A DNA stretch of 51,180 nucleotides from a virus. The notes below the pieces were generated by a model. It did not search any database, was not told the DNA's origin, and saw nothing but the letters and a program-made list of their open reading frames with translations. A program made the translations under genes and the position numbers. Shown one piece after another: positions 37,458 through 43,980 of the stretch (position 1 is the stretch's first letter; each line of letters opens with the position of its first letter). The stretch spans positions 1 to 51,180 of the IMG/VR virus record IMGVR_UViG_3300027909_000028; one strand, 5' to 3'.

Positions 37458-37771
37458 TAGCCCTCCAACGAGACTGTGGAGTAAGTGCCTGTCCTCTGGG
37501 CTTCCAGGTAGTCAAAGAAGTCGATGAAGGCCAGGGCAACTTCGATGTGCATGGTGTGCTCGTGGGCAAGCTGTTCGAAGACGAACTGATCCCATGTGTA
37601 CTGGAATGTGCCTTGTGCCGACGAGTACCACATTCCGTTTGCCTTGACGGCAACGTAGTTGTAGTGCCTATTGGACAAGACGCGTGCGTACCGAATGACA
37701 GTACCGTCACTGAACGGATCCTTCTTGGGGAACTCCCGCTTCACAGCAGGCAGGTTCTCTTCCATTAGCAT
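37457..37771 (-). CDS. Protein of unknown function
   Basis: 104 residues, alpha/beta (GTVIRYARVLSNRHYNYVAV, then FQYTWDQFVFEQLAHEHTMH). The start at 37771 has GGAAGGTGTGA upstream; a second ATG two codons later overlaps the stop of the small gene before it. No motif recognised. Confidence 0.65.
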   Translation of the reverse strand: MLMEENLPAVKREFPKKDPFSDGTVIRYARVLSNRHYNYVAVKANGMWYSSAQGTFQYTWDQFVFEQLAHEHTMHIEVALAFIDFFDYLEAQRTGTYSTVSLEG

Positions 37772-37941
37772 TCACACCTTCCAGACAGAGTCAGGAAATA
37801 GGCTGCCGGTTCCTCTTCGTCTGAGTAACGGGCAGTAGTCCACCCATCTTCATGACCAACGATCACAGTCACGCCTCGCGCCTCGGCACGCTCCTTCATG
37901 GCACGCAATGAACAGTAGTTGCATCTGGTTAGCTCGGACAT
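37765..37941 (-). CDS. Small Cys-paired protein
   Basis: 58 residues from the ATG at 37941, preceded by GGAGGAAAC. MSELTRCNYCSLRAMKERAE and a terminal SGRCEC give two cysteine pairs that could form a zinc knuckle around VTVIVGHEDGWTTARYSDEE. Stop overlaps the next start. The pattern (CxYC ... helix ... aromatic strand) recurs in phage proteins annotated only as zinc-binding. New small-gene call. Confidence 0.75.
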   Translation of the reverse strand: MSELTRCNYCSLRAMKERAEARGVTVIVGHEDGWTTARYSDEEEPAAYFLTLSGRCEC

Positions 37942-37994
37942 GTTTCCTCCTTGTCAAGTGATAGTTATCTATGCCGATTGAAAGTAAACCAAAC

Positions 37995-38047
37995 CCCACA
38001 CGGGCTAAGGAAGTTGGCGGGTGCCAGAATTCCTCAGGCCGTGTGGG
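37995..38047 (-). terminator. Hairpin built from two inverted CCACACGG motifs
   Basis: Arms 37995-38012 (CCCACACGGGCTAAGGAA) and 38030-38047 (TTCCTCAGGCCGTGTGGG) pair at 16 of 18 positions. On the minus strand the hairpin follows the stop at 38055 and is succeeded by a T-rich run (GGTTTGGTTTACTTTC), so it can act as an intrinsic terminator. A similar hairpin made of the same motif stands at 44961-45028. Confidence 0.7.
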
Positions 38048-38082
38048 CTTTGCACTACTTTCCAGTGGGTTGTTCAACAGGG
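38038..38082 (+). repeat. Composite repeat GCCGTGTGG / TTGTTCAACAGGG
   Basis: GCCGTGTGG (38038-38046) is followed exactly 32 bases later by TTGTTCAACAGGG (38070-38082). The second half overlaps the C-terminal codons of the 38055-38327 gene, so the motif is preserved even inside coding sequence. Confidence 0.65.
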
Positions 38083-38327
38083 TAAAACTCGTGTGCGTAT
38101 TCGTCGCTACAGGTCACGTTCTTGTGGTGCCAGTGAATCAGTGTGCTGTAGCGCATGAGGAGGTGCGGGTCGTCACTGGAGTAGAATCGTGCGTCATGCC
38201 TCATTGCGTTGAGGTTGCTCTTCCCGTCTACGACGTAGTACATGTGACAGCCGATGCTCTTGACATCCTTGAGGTCGCCCAAGAGTACGCGTACTCCAGT
38301 AGGTTCACGTGCGGTAGGCAGATCCAT
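38055..38327 (-). CDS. Protein of unknown function
   Basis: 90 residues from the ATG at 38327, with AAGGAGAACA in front; longer frames pass through the upstream hairpin. Sequence VRVLLGDLKDVKSIGCHMYY, then RFYSSDDPHLLMRYSTLIHW, rich in His and aromatic residues. Ends VEQPTGK over the composite repeat. No recognised family. Confidence 0.65.
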   Translation of the reverse strand: MDLPTAREPTGVRVLLGDLKDVKSIGCHMYYVVDGKSNLNAMRHDARFYSSDDPHLLMRYSTLIHWHHKNVTCSDEYAHEFYPVEQPTGK

Positions 38328-38342
38328 TGTTCTCCTTAAGTC

Positions 38343-38392
38343 GGGTGGAGGGACCGATGGCAGTCTTCCGTTCCCCCATAGTCCCTCCACCC
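38343..38392 (-). other. 12-bp leader hairpin upstream of a start site
   Basis: Perfect stem GGGTGGAGGGAC (38343-38354) / GTCCCTCCACCC (38381-38392), loop 26 bases. On the minus strand it is immediately followed by CGACTTAAGGAGAACAATG, the start of the gene at 38327. It resembles the leader hairpins of the right-end small genes. Confidence 0.6.
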
Positions 38393-38411
38393 TGAGCAGT
38401 TGAGGAAGTAG

Positions 38412-38471
38412 TTAGCGTAGGCGCCTTTCCTTTAATACGTCCAGTGCACAGGGCTGAACGCAGCGCACCAT
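38412..38471 (-). CDS. Possible 19-residue peptide
   Basis: A very short frame MVRCVQPCALDVLKERRLR begins at an ATG with one of the best ribosome binding sites of the region (TAAGGAGGTGAGGACA). It lies between the helicase stop and the 12-bp leader hairpin. It may be a genuine micropeptide with a Cys pair, a leader peptide that controls the hairpin downstream, or a remnant start. Coding status cannot be settled by eye. Confidence 0.4.
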   Translation of the reverse strand: MVRCVQPCALDVLKERRLR

Positions 38472-38484
38472 TGTCCTCACCTCC

Positions 38485-39918
38485 TTAGTCCCCCAAGAGG
38501 GCCTTGATCCATTCCCACTTGAGTTCGATGCTGTCATTGCGTTCGGCGTCGAGCGTCTCCTTGGCAATGATCGTTACCACTTGTACCGCGTTCTTTTGTC
38601 CGACACGGTGAAGGCGATCCTCAGCCTGCCTGTTCTTCGAGGGGTTCCACGCACGATCAATGAACACAACCGTCGAAGCAGCAGTGAGGGTGAGACCAAT
38701 ACCGCCCGCCGTGATGGTTCCAGAAAAAACCTGATACTTACCAGACTGGAAGTCAGCCACCATAGGACCACGATCCGCCTGCGGTGTGTCTCCAGTAAGA
38801 GTGCAGTTAGTGATACCTTTACGTGTAAGCCTCGCAGCCAGTAGATGAATGACCTGTTTCGATTGGGCGAATACGACAACTTGTCCATCTGTGTTTCCTA
38901 CCAGTTCGACTACGGCGTCGATCTTGGTCGAGGGTTCAGTCAGCTTTAGCGCATTGAGCGTCTCGACCTCGCCGGATACCTTGTTGCGCTTGTTCACCTG
39001 AACCAGCTCACCGTAGGCACAGGCGAACTGTTGGAGACGTACGAGTTGTGAAATGACTGCCGGGGCAGCCACAGGCTCTTCTTCGTGCTCACCGATCCAT
39101 GCAAGCATTACGTCCCGCATGGAATCATAAGCTCGTCGCTGCTTGGGGTGAAGATCAACGACGAGTTCGGAGTAGTACTTGTCCGGGAGGTCTTTAAGAA
39201 CGTCCACCTTGAGGCGTCGAACGTAGAACGGATCCATAGCCGCGTGGAGCTCTTCCACGTTCTTAGGACCTGCATTCTCCCTGAAGCCTCGGATGTGCTT
39301 CTTGTAGCAACCTTCTCCTGCACACATCATCGGCCCAGCTGTATGCTGGACTGAGTCCACGTGCCGCTTGAAGAACCCCCAGTAGGAGGTCCAGACTTTG
39401 GGATACAGCCAGTGCAAGACAGACCATAGATCTTGTGGCTTGTTGTCAGCGGGGGTACCTGACAGGCCTGTCTTGTAGACTGCAGTCAGCTTCTTGAACG
39501 CGACCGTTTGCTGGGCGTCACGGTTCTTGATCGACTGAATCTCGTCGCCAATGACGTGGAACCAGGTGTACTGGGCGAGTTCTGGCATGAGGCGGATTAC
39601 CGCCCAGTGGACGATGAAGATGGTTGCCCTGTCCTTCTTGAGTGCGTACAGAAGCTTGTGACGCACCTTCGGGTCGATGACCTTAACTTTCAGGTCCGGA
39701 CATAGTTCGCGGAAGTGATCGGCCCAACTCGAGAGAAGGCTCGTAGGCGCTACTACGAGTGTCTTCCACGTTAGGGGAGCTCCAAGCTCCTGTCTCCGCC
39801 TGATGTCCAGCGCAATGGCCTCGACCGTCTTACCAAGGCCCATTTCATCCCCCACCAATACTGCAGGCACATTCCACAGTTTGTCCACTGCCTGCTGCTG
39901 GAAGGGGTACAATTCCAT
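38485..39918 (-). CDS. SNF2-type DNA helicase
   Basis: 477 residues from the ATG at 39918, with GGAGAGTAAC in front. Superfamily 2 motifs in order: I GDEMGLGKTVEAIALD, Ia LVVAPTSLLSSWADHF, II HVIGDEIQSIKN (DEIQ rather than DEAH), III GLSGTPADNKPQDLW, IV QVVVFAQSKQVIHLL, V GGIGLTLTAASTVVFID and VI QAEDRLHRVGQKNAVQV. A short insertion MMCAGEGCYKKH may bind zinc. These proteins translocate on double-stranded DNA; in phages they are thought to remodel replication or recombination complexes. Confidence 0.93.
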   Translation of the reverse strand: MELYPFQQQAVDKLWNVPAVLVGDEMGLGKTVEAIALDIRRRQELGAPLTWKTLVVAPTSLLSSWADHFRELCPDLKVKVIDPKVRHKLLYALKKDRATIFIVHWAVIRLMPELAQYTWFHVIGDEIQSIKNRDAQQTVAFKKLTAVYKTGLSGTPADNKPQDLWSVLHWLYPKVWTSYWGFFKRHVDSVQHTAGPMMCAGEGCYKKHIRGFRENAGPKNVEELHAAMDPFYVRRLKVDVLKDLPDKYYSELVVDLHPKQRRAYDSMRDVMLAWIGEHEEEPVAAPAVISQLVRLQQFACAYGELVQVNKRNKVSGEVETLNALKLTEPSTKIDAVVELVGNTDGQVVVFAQSKQVIHLLAARLTRKGITNCTLTGDTPQADRGPMVADFQSGKYQVFSGTITAGGIGLTLTAASTVVFIDRAWNPSKNRQAEDRLHRVGQKNAVQVVTIIAKETLDAERNDSIELKWEWIKALLGD

Positions 39919-39919
39919 G

Positions 39920-40300
39920 TTACTCTCCAATCTTGAGGAACTTCTCAATGTCCTCTTCTGTTAGAGTGCCGCACGTGCACGGCGTTAGGTCTTCGTACTT
40001 GATTGGCTGGGGCAGCTGGTTGCAGAACTGACCGAACCGAAACATCAGGACCAGTAGGTGGCTGCAGTATGCCGAGTATATCTCAACTGCCTCGGCCTGT
40101 GTTGTTGCCTTTTCCCTCGTCCACTCAGTGGCTTGCGTGAGCCGATCACGCAGTAGAGCCACCAGAGCTGGTGACGGGTGCACCTCCTCATGCTCGTCTG
40201 TGGGTAGGCGCAGACCATCGTTGAAGATGTGCCACACCTCGTCGAGCTTCTCGTACTCGTACTGCTGCTTGGCTCGCTGGATCTCCTCACGGTCACCCAT
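39920..40300 (-). CDS. Helical protein of unknown function
   Basis: 126 residues, mostly helical (REEIQRAKQQYEYEKLDEVW, then TREKATTQAEAVEIYSAYCS). A CTCGTLTEEDIEKFL end adds two cysteines. The stop is one base before the helicase ATG, so it may be a helicase partner. ATG at 40300 follows GAGGGGTACCCA. No family recognised. Confidence 0.7.
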   Translation of the reverse strand: MGDREEIQRAKQQYEYEKLDEVWHIFNDGLRLPTDEHEEVHPSPALVALLRDRLTQATEWTREKATTQAEAVEIYSAYCSHLLVLMFRFGQFCNQLPQPIKYEDLTPCTCGTLTEEDIEKFLKIGE

Positions 40301-40320
40301 TGGGTACCCCTCTACTACGT

Positions 40321-40453
40321 GTTTAGGTTAGCTTAACCTGAGACTGGTTGTTAGACAAGATAGACTCGATATAGACTAGAGGACTTCGCGAGGCTTACGA
40401 GTTATATAGCCTGGGGATCTTGCGAATCTAACTCGCGTCTAGATAAGTCCTCT
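40321..40453 (+). repeat. Structured element, copy B
   Basis: Plus-strand order: small stem AGGTTA-GCT-TAACCT (40325-40339), GAGACTGGTTG and TTAGACAAGATAGACTC, then GGATCTTGCGAATCTAACTC and a final arm. Arms AGAGGACTT-CGCGAG (40378-40392) and CTCGCG (40432-40437) plus AAGTCCTCT (40445-40453) pair with one 7-base bulge. Both ends match copies A and C. The element runs opposite to the local leftward genes and overlaps the end of the 40402-40590 gene. Confidence 0.75.
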
Positions 40454-40590
40454 GCCTGCAGTCGATCTACTTCGTCCTTGAGCTCGGCGACTTGCATCTT
40501 CAGTGCACCGATTAGCCGTCCCACCGGTCCGATCTGGTGGCCCACGATAGCATCCCAGTGCGCTACCCAATACTCTGATTCTTCGCTCAC
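40402..40590 (-). CDS. Small coiled-coil protein
   Basis: 62 residues from a GTG at 40590 overlapping the upstream stop (GTGA). IGPVGRLIGALKMQVAELKD, then EVDRLQAEDLSRRELDS form an amphipathic coiled coil. Its last 13 codons lie within structured element B, so the repeat may have extended or truncated the original gene. Confidence 0.6.
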   Translation of the reverse strand: MSEESEYWVAHWDAIVGHQIGPVGRLIGALKMQVAELKDEVDRLQAEDLSRRELDSQDPQAI

Positions 40591-40892
40591 GACCGAATCT
40601 CCGCGCCTGGTTGTGTCGTCAAAGCCTGGAGAGTATCGAGCGAGTCCGCGATTGTTGGGTTAGAAGGTAGTACTGGGAACATCTTGGTACGCTTCTTCAG
40701 TGCCGGAGGGAATGTACCGTCAGGCATGACCTGAACGATCCACGAGGTGTTGAGCCATCTGCACCGTGTGTTCCGACAGAAGAATGTTAGGCTACTAGAG
40801 CCGCGAGCAGCGCCAGGCAAGCGTCCACCTGGCTTGGACTCACCAGGCTGCTCGCACCGTGGACAACGTGCCACCTCTTCGAATGTCGTCAT
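40587..40892 (-). CDS. Zinc-ribbon protein
   Basis: 101 residues. ARCPRCEQPGESKPGG, then LTFFCRNTRCRWLN give two cysteine pairs spaced like a zinc ribbon, followed by a Pro/Thr-rich linker (FPPALKKRTKMFPVLPS) and a short helix. It overlaps neighbours on both sides (ATGA and GTGA), so the three genes are translated as a unit. Probably nucleic-acid binding; role unknown. Confidence 0.7.
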   Translation of the reverse strand: MTTFEEVARCPRCEQPGESKPGGRLPGAARGSSSLTFFCRNTRCRWLNTSWIVQVMPDGTFPPALKKRTKMFPVLPSNPTIADSLDTLQALTTQPGAEIRS

Positions 40893-41101
40893 CGCTTTGC
40901 CCTTGGGTGGAGCCCGCCAGAAGGGAGTCTCCGAGTGGCGAACCGGATCTCGACGCCTTCGAGGCCGAGCATGTCCAGGACTTCTGGGAGAACGTCACGG
41001 CGTACACGATGCTTTACCGAGTTACCGTTCTTGTGTACACGGCACCTGTTCCCATTTGTTGCCTGGTTGCAGTAGACCTCGACGCGGATAGGTGTGAACA
41101 T
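40889..41101 (-). CDS. Small basic protein
   Basis: 70 residues from the ATG at 41101, with GGAGGTCAC in front. MFTPIRVEVYCNQATNGNRC, RVHKNGNSVKHRVRRDVLPE and a basic end (TRRLPSGGLHPRAKR). Its stop overlaps the zinc-ribbon gene. The first gene after the tRNA-like element in the direction of transcription. Unknown function. Confidence 0.65.
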   Translation of the reverse strand: MFTPIRVEVYCNQATNGNRCRVHKNGNSVKHRVRRDVLPEVLDMLGLEGVEIRFATRRLPSGGLHPRAKR

Positions 41102-41133
41102 GTGACCTCCAAACTGGGGGGTTAGGACTTACG

Positions 41134-41206
41134 TGGCCCCGACAGGAATCGAACCTGCCTAACTTCCACGGCAGCGTCTGGCGGACGCTGTACACCAGAG
41201 AGGGCC
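41134..41206 (-). tRNA. tRNA-like element, degenerate
   Basis: A 73-base minus-strand segment has a canonical T arm (GCAGG-TTCGATT-CCTGT) and an acceptor stem GGCCCT/GGGGCC ending in A73, but no encoded CCA. The middle does not fold as a normal tRNA: CAGCGTC-CGCCA-GACGCTG makes a 7-bp hairpin that gives anticodon GCC (glycine) only if read as a 7-base loop with C33 instead of U33. The D arm is reduced to CTG/CAG and the variable region has about 14 bases. It could be a decayed or unusual tRNA-Gly or a tRNA-like structure. Confidence 0.5.
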
Positions 41207-41211
41207 TTGGT

Positions 41212-41229
41212 GGGCGGGTTGCCCCGCCC
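41212..41229 (-). terminator. GC hairpin after the 41234-41695 gene
   Basis: GGGCGGG (41212-41218) / CCCGCCC (41223-41229) with a TTGC loop directly after the stop at 41234 and before the tRNA-like element. No T run, so it may protect the 3' end or aid processing of the tRNA-like RNA. Confidence 0.45.
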
Positions 41230-41233
41230 CGTG

Positions 41234-41695
41234 CTAGGCTGCCTTGGCTTCCTTCAGTTCCTTGATCTCGTCCTCGGCTGCCAACATCCGCTTCGTGAGG
41301 TCGCGGATGCGCTGTTCCAGCATGCCGATCTTGCCCTTGTGCCCTGCTACTGTTGCTCCGGTGCCCAAGTCGCGCGAGAGGAATATCTCCTCCTTAGGCG
41401 GCCCGAGGAGCGCCCACCGCGATGTGGCTGAACCGCCGCCACGTCGAAGTTGTAGGACGCACTCCATGGCCTTAAGAGCTCGTGTGACGCTGGTGTAGTA
41501 CGGGTTGGGGATGTTCATCTCTTGGAACAATCCGGTGAGGTGCCCCGTGTACACCAAGCCTGTTGCCTCGTCGTCTTCCATCAGCTGCTCGACCTCTGCC
41601 GCGTCTTCCATAGCCGCGTAGACCCTCTTGACATAGTTCCAGAGGGCCGGCATAGGCCTTTCGTTGATGGGATGGTCATCTGGTAGTTCAGGCAT
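41234..41695 (-). CDS. Protein with winged-helix-like core and C-terminal coiled coil
   Basis: 153 residues. EDDEATGLVYTGHLTGLFQE, then MNIPNPYYTSVTRALKAMEC look like a winged helix; RGGGSATSRWALLGPPKEEI is the following wing; the C-terminus is a coiled coil (KIGMLEQRIRDLTKRMLAAE). This resembles transcription-factor-like phage proteins that read DNA through the winged helix. Start ATG overlaps the upstream stop, with AGGAGAGG in front. Confidence 0.65.
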   Translation of the reverse strand: MPELPDDHPINERPMPALWNYVKRVYAAMEDAAEVEQLMEDDEATGLVYTGHLTGLFQEMNIPNPYYTSVTRALKAMECVLQLRRGGGSATSRWALLGPPKEEIFLSRDLGTGATVAGHKGKIGMLEQRIRDLTKRMLAAEDEIKELKEAKAA

Positions 41696-41894
41696 TGGTC
41701 AGCCTCTCCTTCAGTTCGCGGAGCGTGCCTGTTCGTGTCTTGTGGTCATCCATCACACGAAGGAACGTCTCCGGCTCTTCGAACAACTTGTCCCGATAGA
41801 ACCCCTTTTCCGTTTCGTCCGCGCCATCGAGCCACTCGTCGATGGCTTCAACGAGAACGTCCCGCTCTCCGGGCTGAATTGGAATGTTAAGCAT
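41688..41894 (-). CDS. Small acidic protein of unknown function
   Basis: 68 residues from the ATG at 41894 (MLNIPIQPGERDVLVEAIDE). A longer frame would begin upstream of the promoter -10 box at 41934 and is rejected. Charged helices follow (WLDGADETEKGFYRDKLFEE). The ribosome binding site ATAGGGAGG is rather far (about 12 bases). First gene after the promoter. Confidence 0.65.
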   Translation of the reverse strand: MLNIPIQPGERDVLVEAIDEWLDGADETEKGFYRDKLFEEPETFLRVMDDHKTRTGTLRELKERLTNA

Positions 41895-41933
41895 GTACGA
41901 CCCCGGCCTCCCTATGTTCTCCCGCTTGTAACT

Positions 41934-41963
41934 ATTATAACGGATGTCAACAAAGGATCTCAA
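41934..41963 (-). promoter_or_regulatory. Leftward promoter
   Basis: Minus strand TTGAGA (41963-41958), an 18-base spacer that itself contains TTGACA, and TATAAT (41939-41934). Same spacing and -35 as the promoter at 36356. Drives the 41894 gene and those after it. Confidence 0.8.
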
Positions 41964-41982
41964 GGGGTTATATTTAGGGCCC

Positions 41983-42225
41983 TCACACGAAGTGACCCCG
42001 TATGCCTGTCGGATACGAATCGTAGGAAGGTTCCCACTGCTCCGCCAAGTGGGCTCTGGCTAGCAGCAAGATCGTCTGGCTGCACTTGGGACACTGCAGA
42101 CGATCGGCCATGACCTTGTAGTAGGGCTCGCCTCCGTCAAGCATCATCTCGATGCGTACACCAACGTTCTTGACGGTCATTTCGACGTTACATGGTTCGT
42201 GAAGTGCTCTGGGAATGTGTGGCAT
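41983..42225 (-). CDS. Small CxxC protein
   Basis: 80 residues: MPHIPRALHEPCNVEMTVKN, then RIEMMLDGGEPYYKVMADRL and QCPKCSQTILLLARAHLAEQ. One CxxC pair and a further Cys suggest a half zinc ribbon. The start overlaps the upstream stop (TAATG) with TGGAGCAG in front. Unknown function. Confidence 0.65.
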   Translation of the reverse strand: MPHIPRALHEPCNVEMTVKNVGVRIEMMLDGGEPYYKVMADRLQCPKCSQTILLLARAHLAEQWEPSYDSYPTGIRGHFV

Positions 42226-42518
42226 TACTGCTCCAGAAGTTGCAAGTGAATGGTGAGTACCGGCTCTTCTTCCCCGTCTGGCGTGACTTCAGTCCTGACG
42301 ACTTCGACCTTGTACTCGCCAGGTATGATCGAGCCCCAACCCTTTGGCGGTTCGGCATGAAAGACGTACTCCACCTTTGCGTTAATTACATCGTCCCAGT
42401 CGTACGGGCCATCTTCGTCGGGCCCATATGCTGCCGTCATTAGAAGTGCCTTCATCGTTATGAACTTGTCCACGTCAATCCCTTCGGGTTGTGAACAGAG
42501 TGATAGCCGGCGCACCAT
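42225..42518 (-). CDS. Protein of unknown function with hairpin-embedded start
   Basis: 97 residues; ATG at 42518 with TGGAGGAAGGA directly before it. The N-terminal helix (GIDVDKFITMKALLMTAAYG) and a beta-rich C-terminus (SIIPGEYKVEVVRTEVTPDG) are apparent, with no recognised motif. The first six codons form the right arm of a 13-bp hairpin whose loop holds the ribosome binding site, so translation is probably controlled. Confidence 0.65.
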   Translation of the reverse strand: MVRRLSLCSQPEGIDVDKFITMKALLMTAAYGPDEDGPYDWDDVINAKVEYVFHAEPPKGWGSIIPGEYKVEVVRTEVTPDGEEEPVLTIHLQLLEQ

Positions 42519-42549
42519 TCCTTCCTCCAGGTCTGATGCGCCGGCTATC
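42502..42549 (-). promoter_or_regulatory. Start-site hairpin with ribosome binding site in the loop
   Basis: Perfect 13-bp stem GATAGCCGGCGCA (42537-42549 read on minus) / TGCGCCGGCTATC (42514-42502 read on minus) closes a 22-base loop carrying the TGGAGGAAGGA ribosome binding site and the ATG. A ribosome could bind the exposed loop, but must open the stem to elongate; a protein or a competing RNA fold could switch it. Confidence 0.7.
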
Positions 42550-42590
42550 TTCCTACCCCACCGTGTAAAGCTATGGTGAGGCGACGAGGA

Positions 42591-43091
42591 CTACTCGGCG
42601 TCCTCGGCCTCTTTGGTCTCGGCGGCGGGCTTGGCCTTCTCGGCCTTCTTCGCGGCCTTGCGCTCCTTGGCGCGCTCCTCCTTGCGGTCCCACCAAGCCA
42701 GAGCCTCGGCCTCCTTGAGGAGGTTGTCCCGGCCGCCCGCGCTGTACGACGGCAGTGGGTCCTTGCCCTTGGCGGTGTTCTTGATGTAGGAGTAGATCAT
42801 CTGCGGAGGAACTTCCTCGTCCTCCTCGAGCCTGCCTGCCGCGATCTCCCTCGCGGTCAGCACCTTGGCGAATGCGACCGGCGCGATGTACCCCTCGGGC
42901 ACTGGCGGGCGCGCCTTGGCCTTCTTCTTGGCCGTCTTCTTGGGCTTCTCGGCCTCGTCGCCCTCTTCGACCTCGTCGGTCTCCTCGTCGTTCGAGTCGA
43001 CCTCGTCGAGCTCCACGTCGCCGTCGTTCGTCTCTTCGACTTCGACGTCCTCAGTGCCAAATTCCTCGTCGGCACTTGTCGGCTGTCCCAT
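42591..43091 (-). CDS. Acidic PQM-Y-Y family protein, third paralog
   Basis: 166 residues from the ATG at 43091, with GAGGGAGAACGACA upstream. The first 55 are almost all Asp/Glu (VEVEETNDGDVELDEVDSND), then a Lys-rich patch (KPKKTAKKKAKARPPVPEGY) and the domain YIAPVAFAKVLTAREIAAGR plus PQMIYSYIKNTAKGK, which parallels PQMMYNYDRNGLIVKGAKG of the proteins at both genome ends. A charged helical tail follows. Codon use is strongly G/C-ended, a sign of high expression. Function unknown. Confidence 0.75.
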   Translation of the reverse strand: MGQPTSADEEFGTEDVEVEETNDGDVELDEVDSNDEETDEVEEGDEAEKPKKTAKKKAKARPPVPEGYIAPVAFAKVLTAREIAAGRLEEDEEVPPQMIYSYIKNTAKGKDPLPSYSAGGRDNLLKEAEALAWWDRKEERAKERKAAKKAEKAKPAAETKEAEDAE

Positions 43092-43164
43092 TGTCGTTCT
43101 CCCTCTCGTTTTCCGTGACATTTGTCAGGTCCTTGTCTGTCCGCCAGCTCTGCTGGCTATCTCA

Positions 43165-43194
43165 ATTATACGCTACGTCCAAGCTGGACTTCAC
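43165..43194 (-). promoter_or_regulatory. Leftward promoter
   Basis: Minus strand GTGAAG (43194-43189), an 18-base spacer and TATAAT (43170-43165), with the family motif AAAAAGATCTTGAAG directly upstream (about 43217-43203). Transcribes the acidic paralog at 42591-43091. Confidence 0.75.
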
Positions 43195-43233
43195 GGGGGC
43201 TACTTCAAGATCTTTTTCCGTCTAACACGCAGT

Positions 43234-43485
43234 CTAACGCAGGTGCGTCGTCTCCATCTCCCGCAGTCGGGACTCGTCGAACTTGCTGAAGAGTCTCTGC
43301 AGCTGCCGGTAGCGTGTCCGCTCGGGCGGAGTCAGGTCGTCCGGGTCCGTGTAGTCGGTCATAGCCCTACCTTCTGCACGAATGATTCGACGTATCAGGA
43401 CTATCTCCGTCTTCGTCAAGTACACCTTGTAGTAGGTTCGCCGTCCCCCACGGCCTCTTACGCTCTGCACTGGTTCCTGCGGCAC
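43234..43485 (-). CDS. Basic protein of unknown function
   Basis: 83 residues from a GTG at 43485 chosen for its GAGGAGGTCCT ribosome binding site; it overlaps the upstream gene by 28 bases. RGRGGRRTYYKVYLTKTEIV is followed by Arg-rich helices (ERTRYRQLQRLFSKFDESRL). A second start at an internal ATG (MTDYTDPDDLTP) with AAGG upstream would give a 43-residue form. Likely nucleic-acid binding; role unknown. Confidence 0.6.
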   Translation of the reverse strand: MPQEPVQSVRGRGGRRTYYKVYLTKTEIVLIRRIIRAEGRAMTDYTDPDDLTPPERTRYRQLQRLFSKFDESRLREMETTHLR

Positions 43486-43655
43486 AGGACCTCCTCGATG
43501 GGTGTAGTATGGTATGCTCTCGACCAAACGTCGATCGAGATGCCACAAGCCGTTAGGGAAGCTGTCCCTGGAAGCAGCTTGTGTTGGAGTGTCGGCCTGC
43601 CGTGGCCGTTGCGAGCTATGACGTATAGTACTGTCTCCGCTTTCCGTCGTGTCAC
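43458..43655 (-). CDS. Small zinc-knuckle protein
   Basis: 65 residues from the GTG at 43655 with GGGGAGACGATGAA before it. Sequence HGRPTLQHKLLPGTASLTAC, GISIDVWSRAY and a terminal LCRRNQCRA provide His and Cys ligands in the spacing of small actinophage zinc-binding proteins (H...ACG...C-x4-C). Unknown function. Confidence 0.65.
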   Translation of the reverse strand: MTRRKAETVLYVIARNGHGRPTLQHKLLPGTASLTACGISIDVWSRAYHTTPIEEVLCRRNQCRA

Positions 43656-43668
43656 TTCATCGTCTCCC

Positions 43669-43980
43669 CTAGAACAGTTTCAGGTCGAGATCGCCGTCGA
43701 CAAGCATCTCTGCCAGACGGCGATCGATCAGGTCTTGTGTCGTTCCGATCTTGCGCGCCAGTTCGATCGCCCACAGGACAACGACGATTCGATCCTCACG
43801 TGTCCGTGCAGCGGCTTTTGGCGCATACATGTACGTGCCATCCTTCTTGGCCTCGCGGATCCTACGTGCCATGTGACAGAAGGTAGCCTCGTTGCCCAAA
43901 CGCGTCTTGCACTTCTGCTCAGGCTCAGCACTGCACCTCGGGCAACTGACCGTAAGACCTTGGGCTGCGTATGCCTTCAT
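43669..43980 (-). CDS. Zinc-finger protein (phage zinc-binding type)
   Basis: 103 residues. LTVSCPRCSAEPEQKCKTRL, then GNEATFCHMARRIREAKKDG is the CPxC...C...CHxxR signature of a widespread actinophage zinc-binding family. The second half is helical (EDRIVVVLWAIELARKIGTT). Start overlaps the lipoprotein-like gene upstream (ATGA). Probably DNA or RNA binding. Confidence 0.75.
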   Translation of the reverse strand: MKAYAAQGLTVSCPRCSAEPEQKCKTRLGNEATFCHMARRIREAKKDGTYMYAPKAAARTREDRIVVVLWAIELARKIGTTQDLIDRRLAEMLVDGDLDLKLF

